A stretch of DNA of 64,000 nucleotides. Origin: Streptomyces sp. NBC_01217. Its GTDB lineage: Bacteria > Actinomycetota > Actinomycetes > Streptomycetales > Streptomycetaceae. Shown here one piece after another: positions 1-11,018 of the stretch. Numbering within the stretch: the stretch's first letter is position 1; the number at the start of each line of letters is the position of its first letter. A program made the position numbers and the translations under genes. Location of the stretch: NCBI RefSeq assembly GCF_035994185.1, contig NZ_CP108538.1, positions 5,805,501 through 5,869,500 on the forward strand, written 5' to 3'. The notes below the pieces were generated by a model that saw only the letters and a list, made by a program, of their open reading frames with translations, was not told the origin of the DNA and did no database searches.

Positions 1-221
1 GTGCCGTTCGCCAGGACCGGCTTCACGCACTCGGTGCCGGGAGCCACCCATACGGCGAGCAGCTCGTCGGTGTCCTGGACGACCGTGACGGGGCGGCAGA
101 TGTGGACCGGGCCCGGGGCCCGGTCCGGCGCGGCGTCCCGCCGCAGCGGGCCGTTGCCGCGGTAGCGCCACAGGATCTGATCGCCCGGCGCCCAGTGCTC
201 GATGTATCCGGTACCTGCCAT
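1..221 (-). CDS. DUF402 domain protein (3' end cut by window edge)
   Basis: The reading frame starts at ATG 221 and stays open to the left edge, so only the N-terminal 73 residues are visible. They read MAGTGYIEHWAPGDQI, then HICRPVTVVQDTDELLAVWVAPGTE in two stretches, which matches the start of DUF402 proteins: a WxPGDxIxWRY opening, a conserved R-P-V-x-V strand and a W-x-x-P-G-T-E turn. DUF402 enzymes include nucleoside-phosphate phosphatases, but the catalytic residues lie beyond the edge, so no reaction is assigned. A TAAGAT hexamer ends 6 nt before the start and there is no Shine-Dalgarno sequence, which suggests a leaderless mRNA. The neighbour fumC is on the same strand 71 bp upstream. 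Confidence 0.75.
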   Translation of the reverse strand, partial: MAGTGYIEHWAPGDQILWRYRGNGPLRRDAAPDRAPGPVHICRPVTVVQDTDELLAVWVAPGTECVKPVLANG

Positions 222-227
222 GGAAAG

Positions 228-233
228 ATCTTA
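228..233 (-). promoter_or_regulatory. -10 hexamer of leaderless promoter (DUF402 gene)
   Basis: TAAGAT on the minus strand, followed by 6 nt and then the ATG at 221. There is no room for a ribosome binding site. Confidence 0.5.
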
Positions 234-292
234 GAGATGCCGCAGCCCGCCTGCTGCGACGCATCTCATGGGCGGGTCATGCGCGGCACGTG

Positions 293-1717
293 TCATGGAT
301 GGGTCATGCGCAGTACGTCCAGCGCCTCGTCGAGCTGCTCCACCGTGAGGTCGCCGCGCTCGACATATCCCGAGTCCAGGACCACCTCGCGGATCGTCCT
401 GCGCTCGGCCAGGGACTTCTTGGCGACCTTCGCAGCCTCCTCGTAACCGATGTACTTGTTCAGCGGGGTGACGACGGACGGCGAGGACTCCGCGTACTCC
501 CTGGCCCGCTCGACGTTCGCGGTGATCCCGTCGACCGTGCGGTCCGCGAGCAGCCGGGAGGCATTGGCCAGCAGCCGCACCGACTCCAGCAGATTCTTCG
601 CGATGACCGGAAGCATCACATTCAGCTCGAAGTTGCCCGCGGCGCCCGCGACGGCGACCGTCGCGTCGTTCCCCATCACCTGGGCCGCGACCATCAGGAC
701 GGCCTCCGGAATGACCGGATTCACCTTCCCCGGCATGATCGACGAGCCCGGCTGGAGGTCGGGAAGACTGATCTCGGCCAAACCCGTGCGCGGCCCGGAC
801 GCCATCCAGCGCAGATCGTTGGAGATCTTGGTGAGCGAGACGGCGACGGTACGGAGCTGGCCCGATGTCTCCACGAGCCCGTCCCGCGCGCCCTGCGCCT
901 CGAAGTGGTCCCTGGCCTCGGTGAGCGGCAGCCCGGTGGCGCGGGCGACCTCGGCGATGACGGCGGCGGAGAAGCCGGGCGGGGTGTTGATGCCGGTGCC
1001 GACGGCCGTGCCGCCCAGCGGCAGCTCGGCGAGGCGGGGCAGGGAGGCGCGCAGCCGCTCGACTCCGTACCGGATCTGCGCCGCGTAGCCGCCGAACTCC
1101 TGGCCCAGGGTGACGGGCGTGGCGTCCATCAGATGCGTACGCCCCGACTTCACGACCGTCGCGAACTCGGCGGACTTGCGCTCCAGGGCGGCCGCCAGAT
1201 GGTCCAGCGCCGGGATCAGCTCGCCGGTGACGGCCGCGGTCGCGGCGATGTGGATGGAGGACGGGAAGACGTCGTTGGACGACTGCGAGGCGTTGACGTG
1301 GTCGTTGGGGTGGACCTCGCGGCCCAGGCGCTCGGTGGCGAGGGTGGCCACGACCTCGTTGGTGTTCATGTTGGACGAGGTGCCGGACCCGGTCTGGAAG
1401 ACGTCGATGGGGAAGTGGTCGTCCCAGCTGCCCTCGGCGACCTCGTCGGCGGCCGCCCGGATGGCCAGCGCGATGTCCGGTTCGAGGACCTTCAGCTCGG
1501 CGTTCACCTTGGCCGCGGCCGCCTTGATCCTGGCCAGGGCCTCGATGTGGGCCCGCTCCAGGCGCTGCCCGGAGACCGGGAAGTTCTCCACCGCGCGCTG
1601 CGTCTGGGCCCGCCACTTCGCGTCCGCGGGCACCCTCACCTCACCCATCGAATCGTGCTCGATGCGGAAATCCGTACCGTCCGCGTGTGTGTGTGCGGCG
1701 GCCTGTGACTCGTCCAT
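293..1717 (-). CDS. fumC: Class II fumarate hydratase
   Basis: The 474-residue product interconverts fumarate and malate in the TCA cycle; it is a cytosolic homotetramer without an iron-sulfur cluster. The class II signature [11 protein letters not shown] is present, as are the conserved segments [24 protein letters not shown] and [12 protein letters not shown]. Length fits the family (about 460-470). ATG 1717 is chosen because AGGAGG lies about 8 nt upstream; longer in-frame extensions run back through the divergent gene and look non-coding. An unrelated class I fumarase is encoded 6 kb away at 7698-9365. The start region is divergent from the SGNH hydrolase, separated by 142 bp. Confidence 0.95.
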   Translation of the reverse strand: MDESQAAAHTHADGTDFRIEHDSMGEVRVPADAKWRAQTQRAVENFPVSGQRLERAHIEALARIKAAAAKVNAELKVLEPDIALAIRAAADEVAEGSWDDHFPIDVFQTGSGTSSNMNTNEVVATLATERLGREVHPNDHVNASQSSNDVFPSSIHIAATAAVTGELIPALDHLAAALERKSAEFATVVKSGRTHLMDATPVTLGQEFGGYAAQIRYGVERLRASLPRLAELPLGGTAVGTGINTPPGFSAAVIAEVARATGLPLTEARDHFEAQGARDGLVETSGQLRTVAVSLTKISNDLRWMASGPRTGLAEISLPDLQPGSSIMPGKVNPVIPEAVLMVAAQVMGNDATVAVAGAAGNFELNVMLPVIAKNLLESVRLLANASRLLADRTVDGITANVERAREYAESSPSVVTPLNKYIGYEEAAKVAKKSLAERRTIREVVLDSGYVERGDLTVEQLDEALDVLRMTHP

Positions 1718-1859
1718 GAAGTTCAACCTCCTGAAAAAGCTGAGCACTTGTCTTGTTCTGTGTATTCCCAAGTTGCCTACCGGCCAGTAAATACCGGGAG
1801 TGCTGCATTCTTCCGGGGGACGACCCCCGTACCCCCGTGCAGCAACCCGGGGAGGCGCA

Positions 1860-3389
1860 ATGAGGCGCACCAGGCACAGACTCCGCTGTACGGTCGCGGC
1901 CGCCGCGGCCATGGCGGCGGCATTGGGCGGGATGGCCGCAGCCACGGGACCGGCGGGCGCGGCGGACCGGTCCGGTACCACCACTACCGCATCCACCCCC
2001 CTGCCGCCCGAACTGGAGGCCGTCCGCGCCGCCGAAGCCACCCGGCTGTACGGCGACCCGGCCGAGCGCCCGCTCGCCGACCGCAGGACCGCGCTGATCT
2101 CGCTCGGCGACAGCGAGATCTCCGGCGAGGGCGTCGGCACGTACGAGGCGGGCACGAACGGCCCCGACAACTGGTGCCACCGCTCGCCCGACTCCGCCAT
2201 CCACCGCACGGGCATCCCGGCCGACGTCACGTACAACGTCTCCTGCTCCGGCGCGTACACCGGCAACATCGTGATCGGCGGATCGAAGCAGTACGCCGAC
2301 GAACTCGTGCAGAGCGACAGCCTCGCCATCAAGGCCCGCAACACCCGGATCAAGATGATCGTGCTGGTGGCGGGGGCCAACGACGACCTCCAGTTCGGCC
2401 CGGTCATGACGGACTGCGTCGAGCGCTGGATCCTCCTCCAGGGCGCGTGCCGGCCGAAGTACGAGGGCGGCTGGCAGGCGCGCATCGACGGACTCGTCCC
2501 CAAGGTCGAGAGGACGGTGCGCGACCTGCGGACCGTCATGTCCGACGCCGGATACGCCAACGGCGACTACAAGCTCGTGGTCATGGGCTACCCGAGCCCC
2601 ATCGGCCCGGACATCTACGACAACCCCGATTTCCCCGGCAAGCTTCCCGGCGGCTGCGCCGGATACGACTCCGACGCGGCCTGGGGCCGCAACGTCGCGG
2701 TCCCCGCCTTCGAGCGCGGGATGCGCAAGGCCGCGGCCGAGACCGGAGCCGTCTACCTCGACAACTCCCGGCTCTTCCACGGCCACGAGGTCTGCAGCGA
2801 GTCCACCTGGGCCCGCGGCCTCTACATCGACCTGTCGCACTTCCCGCCGGACTCCAACTCCGTACGGCAGTCCTTCCACCCGAACGCGCGCGGCCACGCC
2901 GCCTTCGCCTCCTGCCTGACCCAGATCTACGACTCCGCTCTGCGCGAGGCGAGCTGCGCCGACCCGGCGAGCACGGGACAGCCGGTGCTCCAGCCCGCCG
3001 CGTGGGACGACGTCTTCAAGCCCCTGAAGAACGAGGCCACGGGCACCTGCGTGGACGTCCCCGCGTCCGTGACCCGCAACGACACCGGGATCACCGGCTG
3101 GGACTGCCACGGCGGCCGCAACCAGGGCTGGTGGTACGACTCCGGCACGAAGACGATCCGTACGGAACTGAGCCACGACCGGTGCCTGGACGTGCCGGGC
3201 GCCGACTACCGGGCGGGCGCCGCGCTCATCGTGTGGAACTGCTCGGGCGCGGTCAACCAGCAGTTCGTCAGGCAGTCGGGCACCCTGCGCCCGGCGGCCT
3301 CCACCGGGCTGTGCCTTACGCTCGCGGCGGCCAAGGACCCGCTGAGGCTGCAGAGCTGCGACGGCAGCGCGAAGCAGCGGTTCGCTTGA
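1860..3389 (+). CDS. Secreted SGNH/GDSL hydrolase with C-terminal ricin-type lectin domain
   Basis: The 509-residue protein begins with MRRTRHRLR, a hydrophobic alanine-rich stretch and an AGAAD-type cleavage region, so it is probably exported by Sec. Residues about 75-375 form an SGNH/GDSL esterase fold: [11 protein letters not shown] carries the nucleophilic Ser, VAGANDD is the block III Asn, and [12 protein letters not shown] holds the catalytic Asp/His region. Residues about 385-509 are a ricin B-type beta-trefoil ([34 protein letters not shown]), presumably binding polysaccharide. ATG 1860 has GGAGG 4 nt upstream. The likely role is deacetylation or ester cleavage on an extracellular polymer; the substrate is not readable from sequence. 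Confidence 0.85.
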   Translation: MRRTRHRLRCTVAAAAAMAAALGGMAAATGPAGAADRSGTTTTASTPLPPELEAVRAAEATRLYGDPAERPLADRRTALISLGDSEISGEGVGTYEAGTNGPDNWCHRSPDSAIHRTGIPADVTYNVSCSGAYTGNIVIGGSKQYADELVQSDSLAIKARNTRIKMIVLVAGANDDLQFGPVMTDCVERWILLQGACRPKYEGGWQARIDGLVPKVERTVRDLRTVMSDAGYANGDYKLVVMGYPSPIGPDIYDNPDFPGKLPGGCAGYDSDAAWGRNVAVPAFERGMRKAAAETGAVYLDNSRLFHGHEVCSESTWARGLYIDLSHFPPDSNSVRQSFHPNARGHAAFASCLTQIYDSALREASCADPASTGQPVLQPAAWDDVFKPLKNEATGTCVDVPASVTRNDTGITGWDCHGGRNQGWWYDSGTKTIRTELSHDRCLDVPGADYRAGAALIVWNCSGAVNQQFVRQSGTLRPAASTGLCLTLAAAKDPLRLQSCDGSAKQRFA

Positions 3390-3480
3390 GCCCGTACGGG
3401 TGAGTGGAGGGAGGGGCGGGGCGGCCTCGGCCGTCCAGCCCCTCGCCGATGAGCCGGCCGTGCCGGCTGTGCCGACCGTG

Positions 3481-4782
3481 TCAGCCGGACGTCATGAACG
3501 CGCCCAGGACGGCGGCCAGATGACCGGGGTCGTCGGCCCCGCACAGCTCGCGCGCCGAGTGCATGGACAGCCCCGGCACCCCCACGTCGACCGTCGGGAT
3601 ACCCAGCCGGGCCGCGGTGAGCGGGCCGATGGACGTACCGCACGGCATCGCGTTGTTGGAGACGAACGGCTGCCACGGCGCGCCCGCCCGCTCGCACGCC
3701 GCCGCGAAGACCGCCATGCCGGTGCTGTCGGTGGCGTACCGCTGATTGACGTTGACCTTGACGGTGGGGCCCCCGCCCGGCAGCGGACGGTGACCCGGAT
3801 CGTGCCGTTCCGCGTAGTTGGGATGTACCGCGTGCGCCATGTCGGCGGAGACGCAGAAGGCGCCGGCCAGGGCGCGCGAGAAGTCCTCGGAGCTGCCGCC
3901 GCGCGCGGTGACCGAACGGCCGAGTATCCGCTCCAGCAGAGGGCTCTGCGCACCCGTCTCCGAACCGCTGCCGACCTCCTCGTGGTCGAAGGCCGCGAGT
4001 ACGGGGATGTACGAGGGCTCGTCGGCCGCGGTCGCCGCAGCCGCCAGGGCCGTCACGCCCGCATGCACCGACACCAGGTTGTCCAGTCGCGCCGACACCA
4101 CGAACTCCCGGTCAGCGCCGAGGTATCCGGGCGGCTGTACGTCATGGAGCATCAGGTCCCAGCCGAGGACCTCGTCCTGGCCGACGTCCGCGGCCGCCGC
4201 GACCCTGCGCAGCAGCGCACCCTCCTCGGGCTCCCCGAGCGCCCACAGCGGGGCGAGATGGCGCTGCCGGTCGAGGGCGAGCCCCTCGTTGACCGTGCGG
4301 TCCAGATGGATGGCCAACTGGGGCACCCGCAACAGCGGTTCGTCGATCTGGACGAGCCGGGACTCGACCCCGCCGCCGGGGCCGCGCAGCGCGAGCCGTC
4401 CCGAGATGCCCAGGTCGCGGTCGAGCCAGGTGTTCAGCGGAACGCCGCCGTAGATCTCCACGGCGATCTGCCGCCAGCCGGCGGACCCGGTGTCGGGGCT
4501 GGGTTTGACCCGCAGGTTCGGGGAGTCCGTGTGGGTGCCGACGATCCGGAAGGGGGTGTGCGCGGGTGCGCCCTCGGGGACGTACCAGGCGATCAGGGCA
4601 CCGGCGCGGACGACGAAGCTGCCGCCGGTCGTGCCCGTCCAGTCGTCCGTGCCGCGCAGTTCACGGAAGCCGGCCTTCTCCAGGCGCTGGGCGGCGCTCG
4701 CCACGGCGTGGTACGGGGAGGGGCTGGCCCTGATGAAGGACAGCAGGTCGTCGGCGTGGCTGCGGTGGGGAAGCGGCGTCAT
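3481..4782 (-). CDS. M18 family aminopeptidase
   Basis: This 433-residue zinc metallopeptidase matches the M18 (aspartyl aminopeptidase/ApeB) family in length and motifs. GTHTDSPNLRVKP supplies the first metal histidine, FDHEEVGSGSETGA the acidic metal and catalytic residues, and DMAHAVHPNY the late metal ligand region. M18 enzymes are cytosolic dodecamers that remove N-terminal residues, often acidic ones. The start at ATG 4782 follows GGAAAGG about 9 nt upstream; the frame extends further back but becomes Arg/Pro/Gly-rich and implausible. It converges with the SGNH hydrolase gene 92 bp away, with no clear hairpin between them. Confidence 0.9.
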   Translation of the reverse strand: MTPLPHRSHADDLLSFIRASPSPYHAVASAAQRLEKAGFRELRGTDDWTGTTGGSFVVRAGALIAWYVPEGAPAHTPFRIVGTHTDSPNLRVKPSPDTGSAGWRQIAVEIYGGVPLNTWLDRDLGISGRLALRGPGGGVESRLVQIDEPLLRVPQLAIHLDRTVNEGLALDRQRHLAPLWALGEPEEGALLRRVAAAADVGQDEVLGWDLMLHDVQPPGYLGADREFVVSARLDNLVSVHAGVTALAAAATAADEPSYIPVLAAFDHEEVGSGSETGAQSPLLERILGRSVTARGGSSEDFSRALAGAFCVSADMAHAVHPNYAERHDPGHRPLPGGGPTVKVNVNQRYATDSTGMAVFAAACERAGAPWQPFVSNNAMPCGTSIGPLTAARLGIPTVDVGVPGLSMHSARELCGADDPGHLAAVLGAFMTSG

Positions 4783-5162
4783 ACGGCGTCCGCCTTTCCG
4801 GTGTTCGACGGTGACAGTGAGGGTGGGGGTGTGGGGCGCGGCTGTTTTCCGTCTCCCCGGGACTGCTTCCCGATGCCCCGGATCGGCGGAGCACTGCAGG
4901 TACGTTCGACAACCCACCGCAGCGGCCCGGCACGGCGCAAGCCCGTTGCGTGGCCCGCTGCGAGAAAGCGGCGGTGCCGGACCACTCGCCCCGGCGCCCG
5001 GCCGCGAGGTGGCCGGGGGTGTTCGGGGCCCGTGCCGGGGGCTTCCGGGGAAGCACTCGGAGGGACGGGACATGCGGCGCCTCGTGTCCGGACACGGACC
5101 GGGCCCGTCGGCCCCGCATGCCCGCGCCGAAGAATTGGCTGAATTCCGTCGCACGCGGCTGC
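4783..5162. other. 380-bp intergenic stretch, no gene recognised
   Basis: It lies between the aminopeptidase start and the end of the MFS gene. Several frames are open through high GC, but none has an ATG with a ribosome binding site or a plausible protein composition. It should contain the aminopeptidase promoter; no clear hexamers stood out. Confidence 0.5.
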
Positions 5163-6530
5163 TCACCGCACCTGCTCACTGGCGTCGGCGGCGGCTTCGG
5201 ATTCGGGGGCGGCTTCGGTTTCCGTCTTCCGTGACCCCGCCACCCTGATCAGGAACACCACGGCGACCACGATGGCCACCCCGTGCGACCAGGCGACGAC
5301 GGTCAGCGGGCTGTAGCTGTCGAGCGCCGCCGCGACCAGGATCATGCCGACGCCGAACCCGAGGTTCTCCACGGTCGCGGAGAGCCCGAACGCATGGCCG
5401 CGCAGATCGGCGGGGAGCGTCTGCATGTGCGAGGTGTACGAGACCTCCGTGAGCCCGTCGGCCGCCCCCGCGACCAGTGCGATCACGGCGGTTGCCGCCC
5501 AGGGGAACCCGGCGAACGCCAGAATGAACGCCCCGGACATCAGACACGTGCCGTACCCGAATCCGACCGCGCCCACCGACCGGCCGGTGCGCTTGATGCA
5601 GCGCTGGATCACCTGTTGCGCGACGACGTTGCCCAGCGCCCACAGACACCAGAACGCGCTGACGAACACGGCGGGGTGCGAGGCGTCGAGCCCGGCGGAG
5701 TAGACCGGCAGCGCGGCGTTGTGGGAGGACGAGCCGAAGGCGTCCACGCCCCGCAGCACCACCATCAGACCGAGAGCGGGCACGGCGGCCGACCTGAGGA
5801 ACGCCCCCGGCACCCGCCGCCGTTCCTTCGGTTCCTTCGGTTCCTTCGGCTGGGCGTCCTCCCCGTTCTTCCTGCCTCCGCCCGCGATCGGCAGCAGGGC
5901 CACCGTTACCGCACAGACCACAAAGGTGGCCATGTCCACCACGAACGCGGCGGTGTAGCCGACCAGGGAGACCACCACGCCCGCCGAGGCGAATCCGGCC
6001 ACCATTGCCAGTGAACGCCCCGTAATGGAAAGGGAGTTGGCCCAGGAGCGCCGTTCGTCACCGACCATCTCGGGAATGGAACTGCGCAGCGACACCATGA
6101 AAAGCGTTCCGCAGGCGCCGACCACCACGGAAACGGCCATCAGCGCGGCCGTCCGCATCCCCTGCGGCGCGAAGACCAGCAACAGCATCACCGCCGCCTG
6201 CGCCACATTCGTCCACAGCATGAGGCTCTTGGCCGTGAATCGGGCGAGCAGACCACCGGCGGCCAGTCCGGCGAGAAATCCGGACCCCAGGCGCACGGCC
6301 ATGAACAGGCCCATCGCAAGCGCTCTGCCCGTCGTCTCGTAGACGAACAGATTGAGCGCCACCATATTCAGGAAGGTGCCGTACGAAGAGAGGGAGTATC
6401 CGGCGACGAGGAATCGATAACGGCGCTCGCCGCGTGCGGCGCCGGCCGGATCGGCGCTCGGCTCGACGTCCGGATCGGCCCCCGGTGCGCGGTCCGGCCC
6501 GTCGTCGGCCTGTTCGATGTCGTGCGTCAC
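5163..6530 (-). CDS. MFS transporter
   Basis: A 455-residue major facilitator protein with about 12 hydrophobic segments; the cytosolic N-terminus of about 35 residues is acidic and the C-terminus ends in a Glu/Ala-rich tail. The layout resembles MFS drug-exporter-like carriers (RYRFLVAGYSLSSYGTFLN at TM1; loop RSSIPEMVGDERRSWANSLS). The central loop carries a three-fold Lys-Glu-Pro repeat encoded by a 9-nt tandem repeat. GTG 6530 is preferred because GAGTAT ends 6 nt upstream (leaderless pattern); an upstream ATG at 6596 would add 22 Arg-rich residues and overlap the divergent gene. The divergent LuxR-like regulator is the obvious candidate controller. The substrate is unknown. Confidence 0.85.
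   Translation of the reverse strand: MTHDIEQADDGPDRAPGADPDVEPSADPAGAARGERRYRFLVAGYSLSSYGTFLNMVALNLFVYETTGRALAMGLFMAVRLGSGFLAGLAAGGLLARFTAKSLMLWTNVAQAAVMLLLVFAPQGMRTAALMAVSVVVGACGTLFMVSLRSSIPEMVGDERRSWANSLSITGRSLAMVAGFASAGVVVSLVGYTAAFVVDMATFVVCAVTVALLPIAGGGRKNGEDAQPKEPKEPKERRRVPGAFLRSAAVPALGLMVVLRGVDAFGSSSHNAALPVYSAGLDASHPAVFVSAFWCLWALGNVVAQQVIQRCIKRTGRSVGAVGFGYGTCLMSGAFILAFAGFPWAATAVIALVAGAADGLTEVSYTSHMQTLPADLRGHAFGLSATVENLGFGVGMILVAAALDSYSPLTVVAWSHGVAIVVAVVFLIRVAGSRKTETEAAPESEAAADASEQVR
5822..5848. repeat. 9-nt tandem repeat inside the MFS gene
   Basis: Three perfect copies of GTTCCTTCG, encoding Lys-Glu-Pro repeats in the central cytoplasmic loop of the MFS protein. Copy number could vary between strains without breaking the frame. 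Confidence 0.8.
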
Positions 6531-6594
6531 CGGCCCATACTCGGCCCGCGGCCGTGCTCGGCCACGGCCCGCGGATTGCACGAATGTAATCTGC

Positions 6595-7587
6595 ATGGTT
6601 GTGAAGGACGATCATTTTGGTCCACGGGTGTGTGATTGCCGCGAATCATCACCGGACCGTGCCTGCGACACGGCCCTCGCGGTCTACCGGCGCGCGCTCA
6701 CGGTCGGATCCCTTCCGGCGGGCGAGGTGCCCCGCTGCCTGAGCACCCTGCGTCTGATGGTGGAGGACCGCGGCTCACCGGGCCGACTCATACCCGTACC
6801 GCCGGAGACCGCCTCGTTCGACGCGCTCGGGCCCATCGAGGAGGCGATCGCCCGCCAGCGCCGCACACTGCGCTCGACCCGTGCCGCGCTCGCCGTGTTC
6901 GAGGGTCTGTACGCCGATGTGCACCGGCTCGAACAGCCCGCCCTCACCCGGCTCACCGGCGCGGCCGTCATCGGCAAGGCGCTCGACGCGGGCGTCGCGG
7001 GCTGCCACGAGGAGGTCCGCACCGCCCACCCGGGCGGCGGCCGCCCCGCGCACGTACTGGAGGAGTCGCTGCCCCGGGACCTGCGCAATCTGAGGCGGGG
7101 CATCCGGCAGCGGACGATCTACCAGCACACCGTCCGCTCGGACCGTACGACGCTCGCGTACATCGAGCGGGTGACCACCGAGGGTGCCGAGGTCAGAACG
7201 CTCTCCGAGGTCGTCGACCGGATCATCGTCTTCGACCGGAACCTCGCGTTCGTCCCGTACTCCGACGAGCCGTACAACGCCCTGCGCATCCAGCATCCGG
7301 CGCTGGTCCGCTTCCTGGTCCGGCACTTCGACGAGGCCTGGGCCCGCTCGGTCCCGGTCCGCCCGGAACGCGTACCGCTGCGTACCCCGGTCGTCACCTC
7401 CGACCTGCAGCGGACCATCCTGCAGGCGGTCGTGGGCGGCGAGACCGACGAGTCGATCGCCCGCCGGCTCGGGATGAGCCGCCGCAGCGTCGCCGAGCAC
7501 GTGCGGCGGGTGTCGGAGCAGCTGGGCAGCAACAGCCGCGCCCAACTCGGCTACCTGGTCGCGACGTCGGGCCTGCTGGAGGCATGA
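6595..7587 (+). CDS. LuxR-type transcriptional regulator
   Basis: The product is about 330 residues. The C-terminal 65 residues form a LuxR/NarL helix-turn-helix: LQRTILQAVVGGETDESIARRL then GMSRRSVAEHVRRVSEQLG. The large N-terminal part contains CDTALAVYRRAL, IEEAIARQRRTLRSTRAALAVFE (coiled helix) and a section resembling the TrmB/phospholipase-D-like sensory fold of the Streptomyces family of this architecture (HPGGGRP, LRRGIRQRTIYQHTVRSD). No receiver domain with a phospho-acceptor Asp is evident. The start is uncertain: ATG 6595 has a weak GAATGT hexamer 7 nt upstream, but GTG 6601 and GTG 6628 are also possible. It is divergent from the MFS gene and likely regulates it. Confidence 0.8.
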   Translation: MVVKDDHFGPRVCDCRESSPDRACDTALAVYRRALTVGSLPAGEVPRCLSTLRLMVEDRGSPGRLIPVPPETASFDALGPIEEAIARQRRTLRSTRAALAVFEGLYADVHRLEQPALTRLTGAAVIGKALDAGVAGCHEEVRTAHPGGGRPAHVLEESLPRDLRNLRRGIRQRTIYQHTVRSDRTTLAYIERVTTEGAEVRTLSEVVDRIIVFDRNLAFVPYSDEPYNALRIQHPALVRFLVRHFDEAWARSVPVRPERVPLRTPVVTSDLQRTILQAVVGGETDESIARRLGMSRRSVAEHVRRVSEQLGSNSRAQLGYLVATSGLLEA

Positions 7588-7697
7588 GAACGGGGAGCGG
7601 GAACGGCCCGCGGGGGCGCCCCGGACGCCGGAATGCGGCCGGAACACCCCCACGGGAAGGCGTCCTTGGTACGTCTGTACGCTCCCTCAGCCACCCA

Positions 7698-9365
<1,668 letters not shown>

Positions 9366-9571
9366 TACGGCCATTCCTCACTCGGCAGACAGCGGCTGGC
9401 CTCCCTTGGACAGCGCACCCACCAGGGTAGAACGCCGCGCGGACACCGAACCTGTGAGGTAAGGCTCAGTTCGGCATCCGTACGGAGGGGGCATGGCGGG
9501 ACGGGGGCCGCTCGGCGGCGGCGACACGGCGGGGGCGGGGCGGGGGCTAGTCGCGATCTATCGCGTTTGGG

Positions 9572-9577
9572 TACGCT
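9572..9577 (+). promoter_or_regulatory. -10 hexamer of leaderless promoter (DUF1707 gene)
   Basis: TACGCT followed by 6 nt and then GTG 9584; no ribosome binding site is present. Confidence 0.6.
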
Positions 9578-9583
9578 GAGCCG

Positions 9584-10246
9584 GTGGACCTCGAAAAGCA
9601 CCCCCAGCAGCCCGTAGCCCCGGCGGAGCCGGGCGGCATCCGCGCCTCGGACGCGGACCGCGACCGGATCGCGGACATCCTGCGCGAGGCCATGGCCGAG
9701 GGCCGGCTCACCGCCGAGGAGCACGCCGAGCGGGTCGACGCGGTCTACCGCGCCAAGACCGTCGGCGAACTCGAACCGCTGGTACGGGATCTGCCCGCCC
9801 CCGCAGGTGGCTCCCGCCCGGCCGCCGAGCCCGGCGTCCACGGCTACGAGAGTCCGACGGGGCCCGCCGAGAACCTGGTGGCGATCTTCAGCAGCTCCAC
9901 CCGCAAGGGCCGTTGGCGGGTCGGCGGCCGTACGAACGCCTTCGCGCTCTTCGGGAGCGTGGAGATCGATCTGACCGAGGCGCTTTTCGGTCAGAGGCTC
10001 ACGGTGGTCAATGCGACGTCCATCTTCGGAAGTGTCGAGATCAGGGTTCCCGAGAACATCTCGCTGCGCGGCAGCGGCACGGGCGTCTTCGGTAATTTCG
10101 AAGTCGCCACACTGGAATCCGCGGACCCCGAAGCGCCGGTCGTCGTCGTCAACGGCTATTCGGTGTTCGGCACCGTCGAGGCGAAGCCCAAGCGGGGCAA
10201 GTTCATTGCGGATCTCCAGGACCGACTGCGCAAATACCTCGGCTAG
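9584..10246 (+). CDS. DUF1707 domain protein with LiaF-like C-terminal domain
   Basis: This 220-residue protein has a DUF1707 domain at about residues 18-68 (IRASDADRDRIADILREA, then GRLTAEEHAERVDAVYRAKT and LEPLVRDLP). Its C-terminal half (about 95-205) is beta-rich with repeated I/LFGSVEI and VFGTVEA strands, as in the LiaF-type cell-wall-active antibiotic response fold. There are no transmembrane segments. DUF1707 proteins are widespread in actinobacteria and lack an established biochemical role. The GTG start is set by the TACGCT hexamer 6 nt upstream. The wblI-like gene follows on the same strand 175 bp downstream with its own ribosome binding site. Confidence 0.85.
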   Translation: MDLEKHPQQPVAPAEPGGIRASDADRDRIADILREAMAEGRLTAEEHAERVDAVYRAKTVGELEPLVRDLPAPAGGSRPAAEPGVHGYESPTGPAENLVAIFSSSTRKGRWRVGGRTNAFALFGSVEIDLTEALFGQRLTVVNATSIFGSVEIRVPENISLRGSGTGVFGNFEVATLESADPEAPVVVVNGYSVFGTVEAKPKRGKFIADLQDRLRKYLG

Positions 10247-10421
10247 GGCGGCTCCGGGCTCCTACGAGCTGCTTCGGGCTCCTTCGAAAACAAGCCATAT
10301 TCCTGGCGGGACGCAATTTCGCGGCCCGGGGCAAAGTGCCACGCAGTGCATAGGAGCGCGCACAGCGGGTAGGGAGTGCTGCATCGTCTCTCGCTCGCGA
10401 AGCCGTCGTCAGGAGTAGACC

Positions 10422-10805
10422 GTGCTGCAACTGCCGCATCAGCCCCTGCAGGTCGCCGCCGTGCCTGCCCAGCGCACCCCCGCGCGGGAGGACCAGGCAG
10501 GCCCCTGGCACTCGGAGGCGGTGTGCCGCCGGGACGAGGCCGGGCTGTTCTTCGCCCCGTCGAAGGAGCCGACTGCTGCCAGACTGGCGCGAGAGGAGTC
10601 CGCGAAGCGGGTCTGCGCGCGCTGCCCGGTGATGGTCGAATGCCAGGAACACGCCCTCATACAACCGGAGCCGTACGGCGTGTGGGGCGGCCTCACCGCC
10701 GCCGAACGCCGCGTGGTGCTCGCCCGCCGCAGACGGCGCGAGATGGAACTCAAGGCATCGTCCGCGTCCTCCACCGCATCGACCCGCATAGCCGCAGCGG
10801 GCTGA
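10422..10805 (+). CDS. wblI: WhiB-family iron-sulfur transcription factor
   Basis: The 127-residue product has the four WhiB cysteines at 35, 65, 68 and 74 (AVCRRDE, VCARCPVMVEC), the turn motif GVWGG at 86-90, and a basic tail (RRVVLARRRRREMELK) that contacts DNA. WhiB-like proteins bind a [4Fe-4S] cluster and usually act with the principal sigma factor. GTG 10422 has AGGAG 6 nt upstream. The symbol wblI rests on remembered synteny in S. coelicolor, where the whiB-like gene beside glpX carries that name; the family assignment is firm, the symbol less so. It converges with glpX across a strong hairpin. Confidence 0.88.
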   Translation: MLQLPHQPLQVAAVPAQRTPAREDQAGPWHSEAVCRRDEAGLFFAPSKEPTAARLAREESAKRVCARCPVMVECQEHALIQPEPYGVWGGLTAAERRVVLARRRRREMELKASSASSTASTRIAAAG

Positions 10806-10948
10806 CCCGCGGCCGGGGCAAGGGGACGCCGGGCCCGCCCTGCCGCGAGCGCACCGCGGGGCCTTCACGTCCGTACTGCGCGGCTTCGGTGTCCGGCGGG
10901 CCCGGCGCACGCGTCTGCGTCGTGCGACCCCCCGTCCGCACGCGCGAA

Positions 10949-10980
10949 GAGGCGCCCCCACCGCACATGGGGGGCGCCTC
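10949..10980. terminator. Bidirectional hairpin between wblI and glpX
   Basis: A perfect 11-bp inverted repeat (GAGGCGCCCCC at 10949-10959 and its complement at 10970-10980) with a 10-nt loop, between two convergent genes. No U-tract is present, as is common in Streptomyces. Confidence 0.8.
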
Positions 10981-11018
10981 TCGCGTTCGTCGTCCCGGAA
11001 CGATCTCGGGGACGGGAC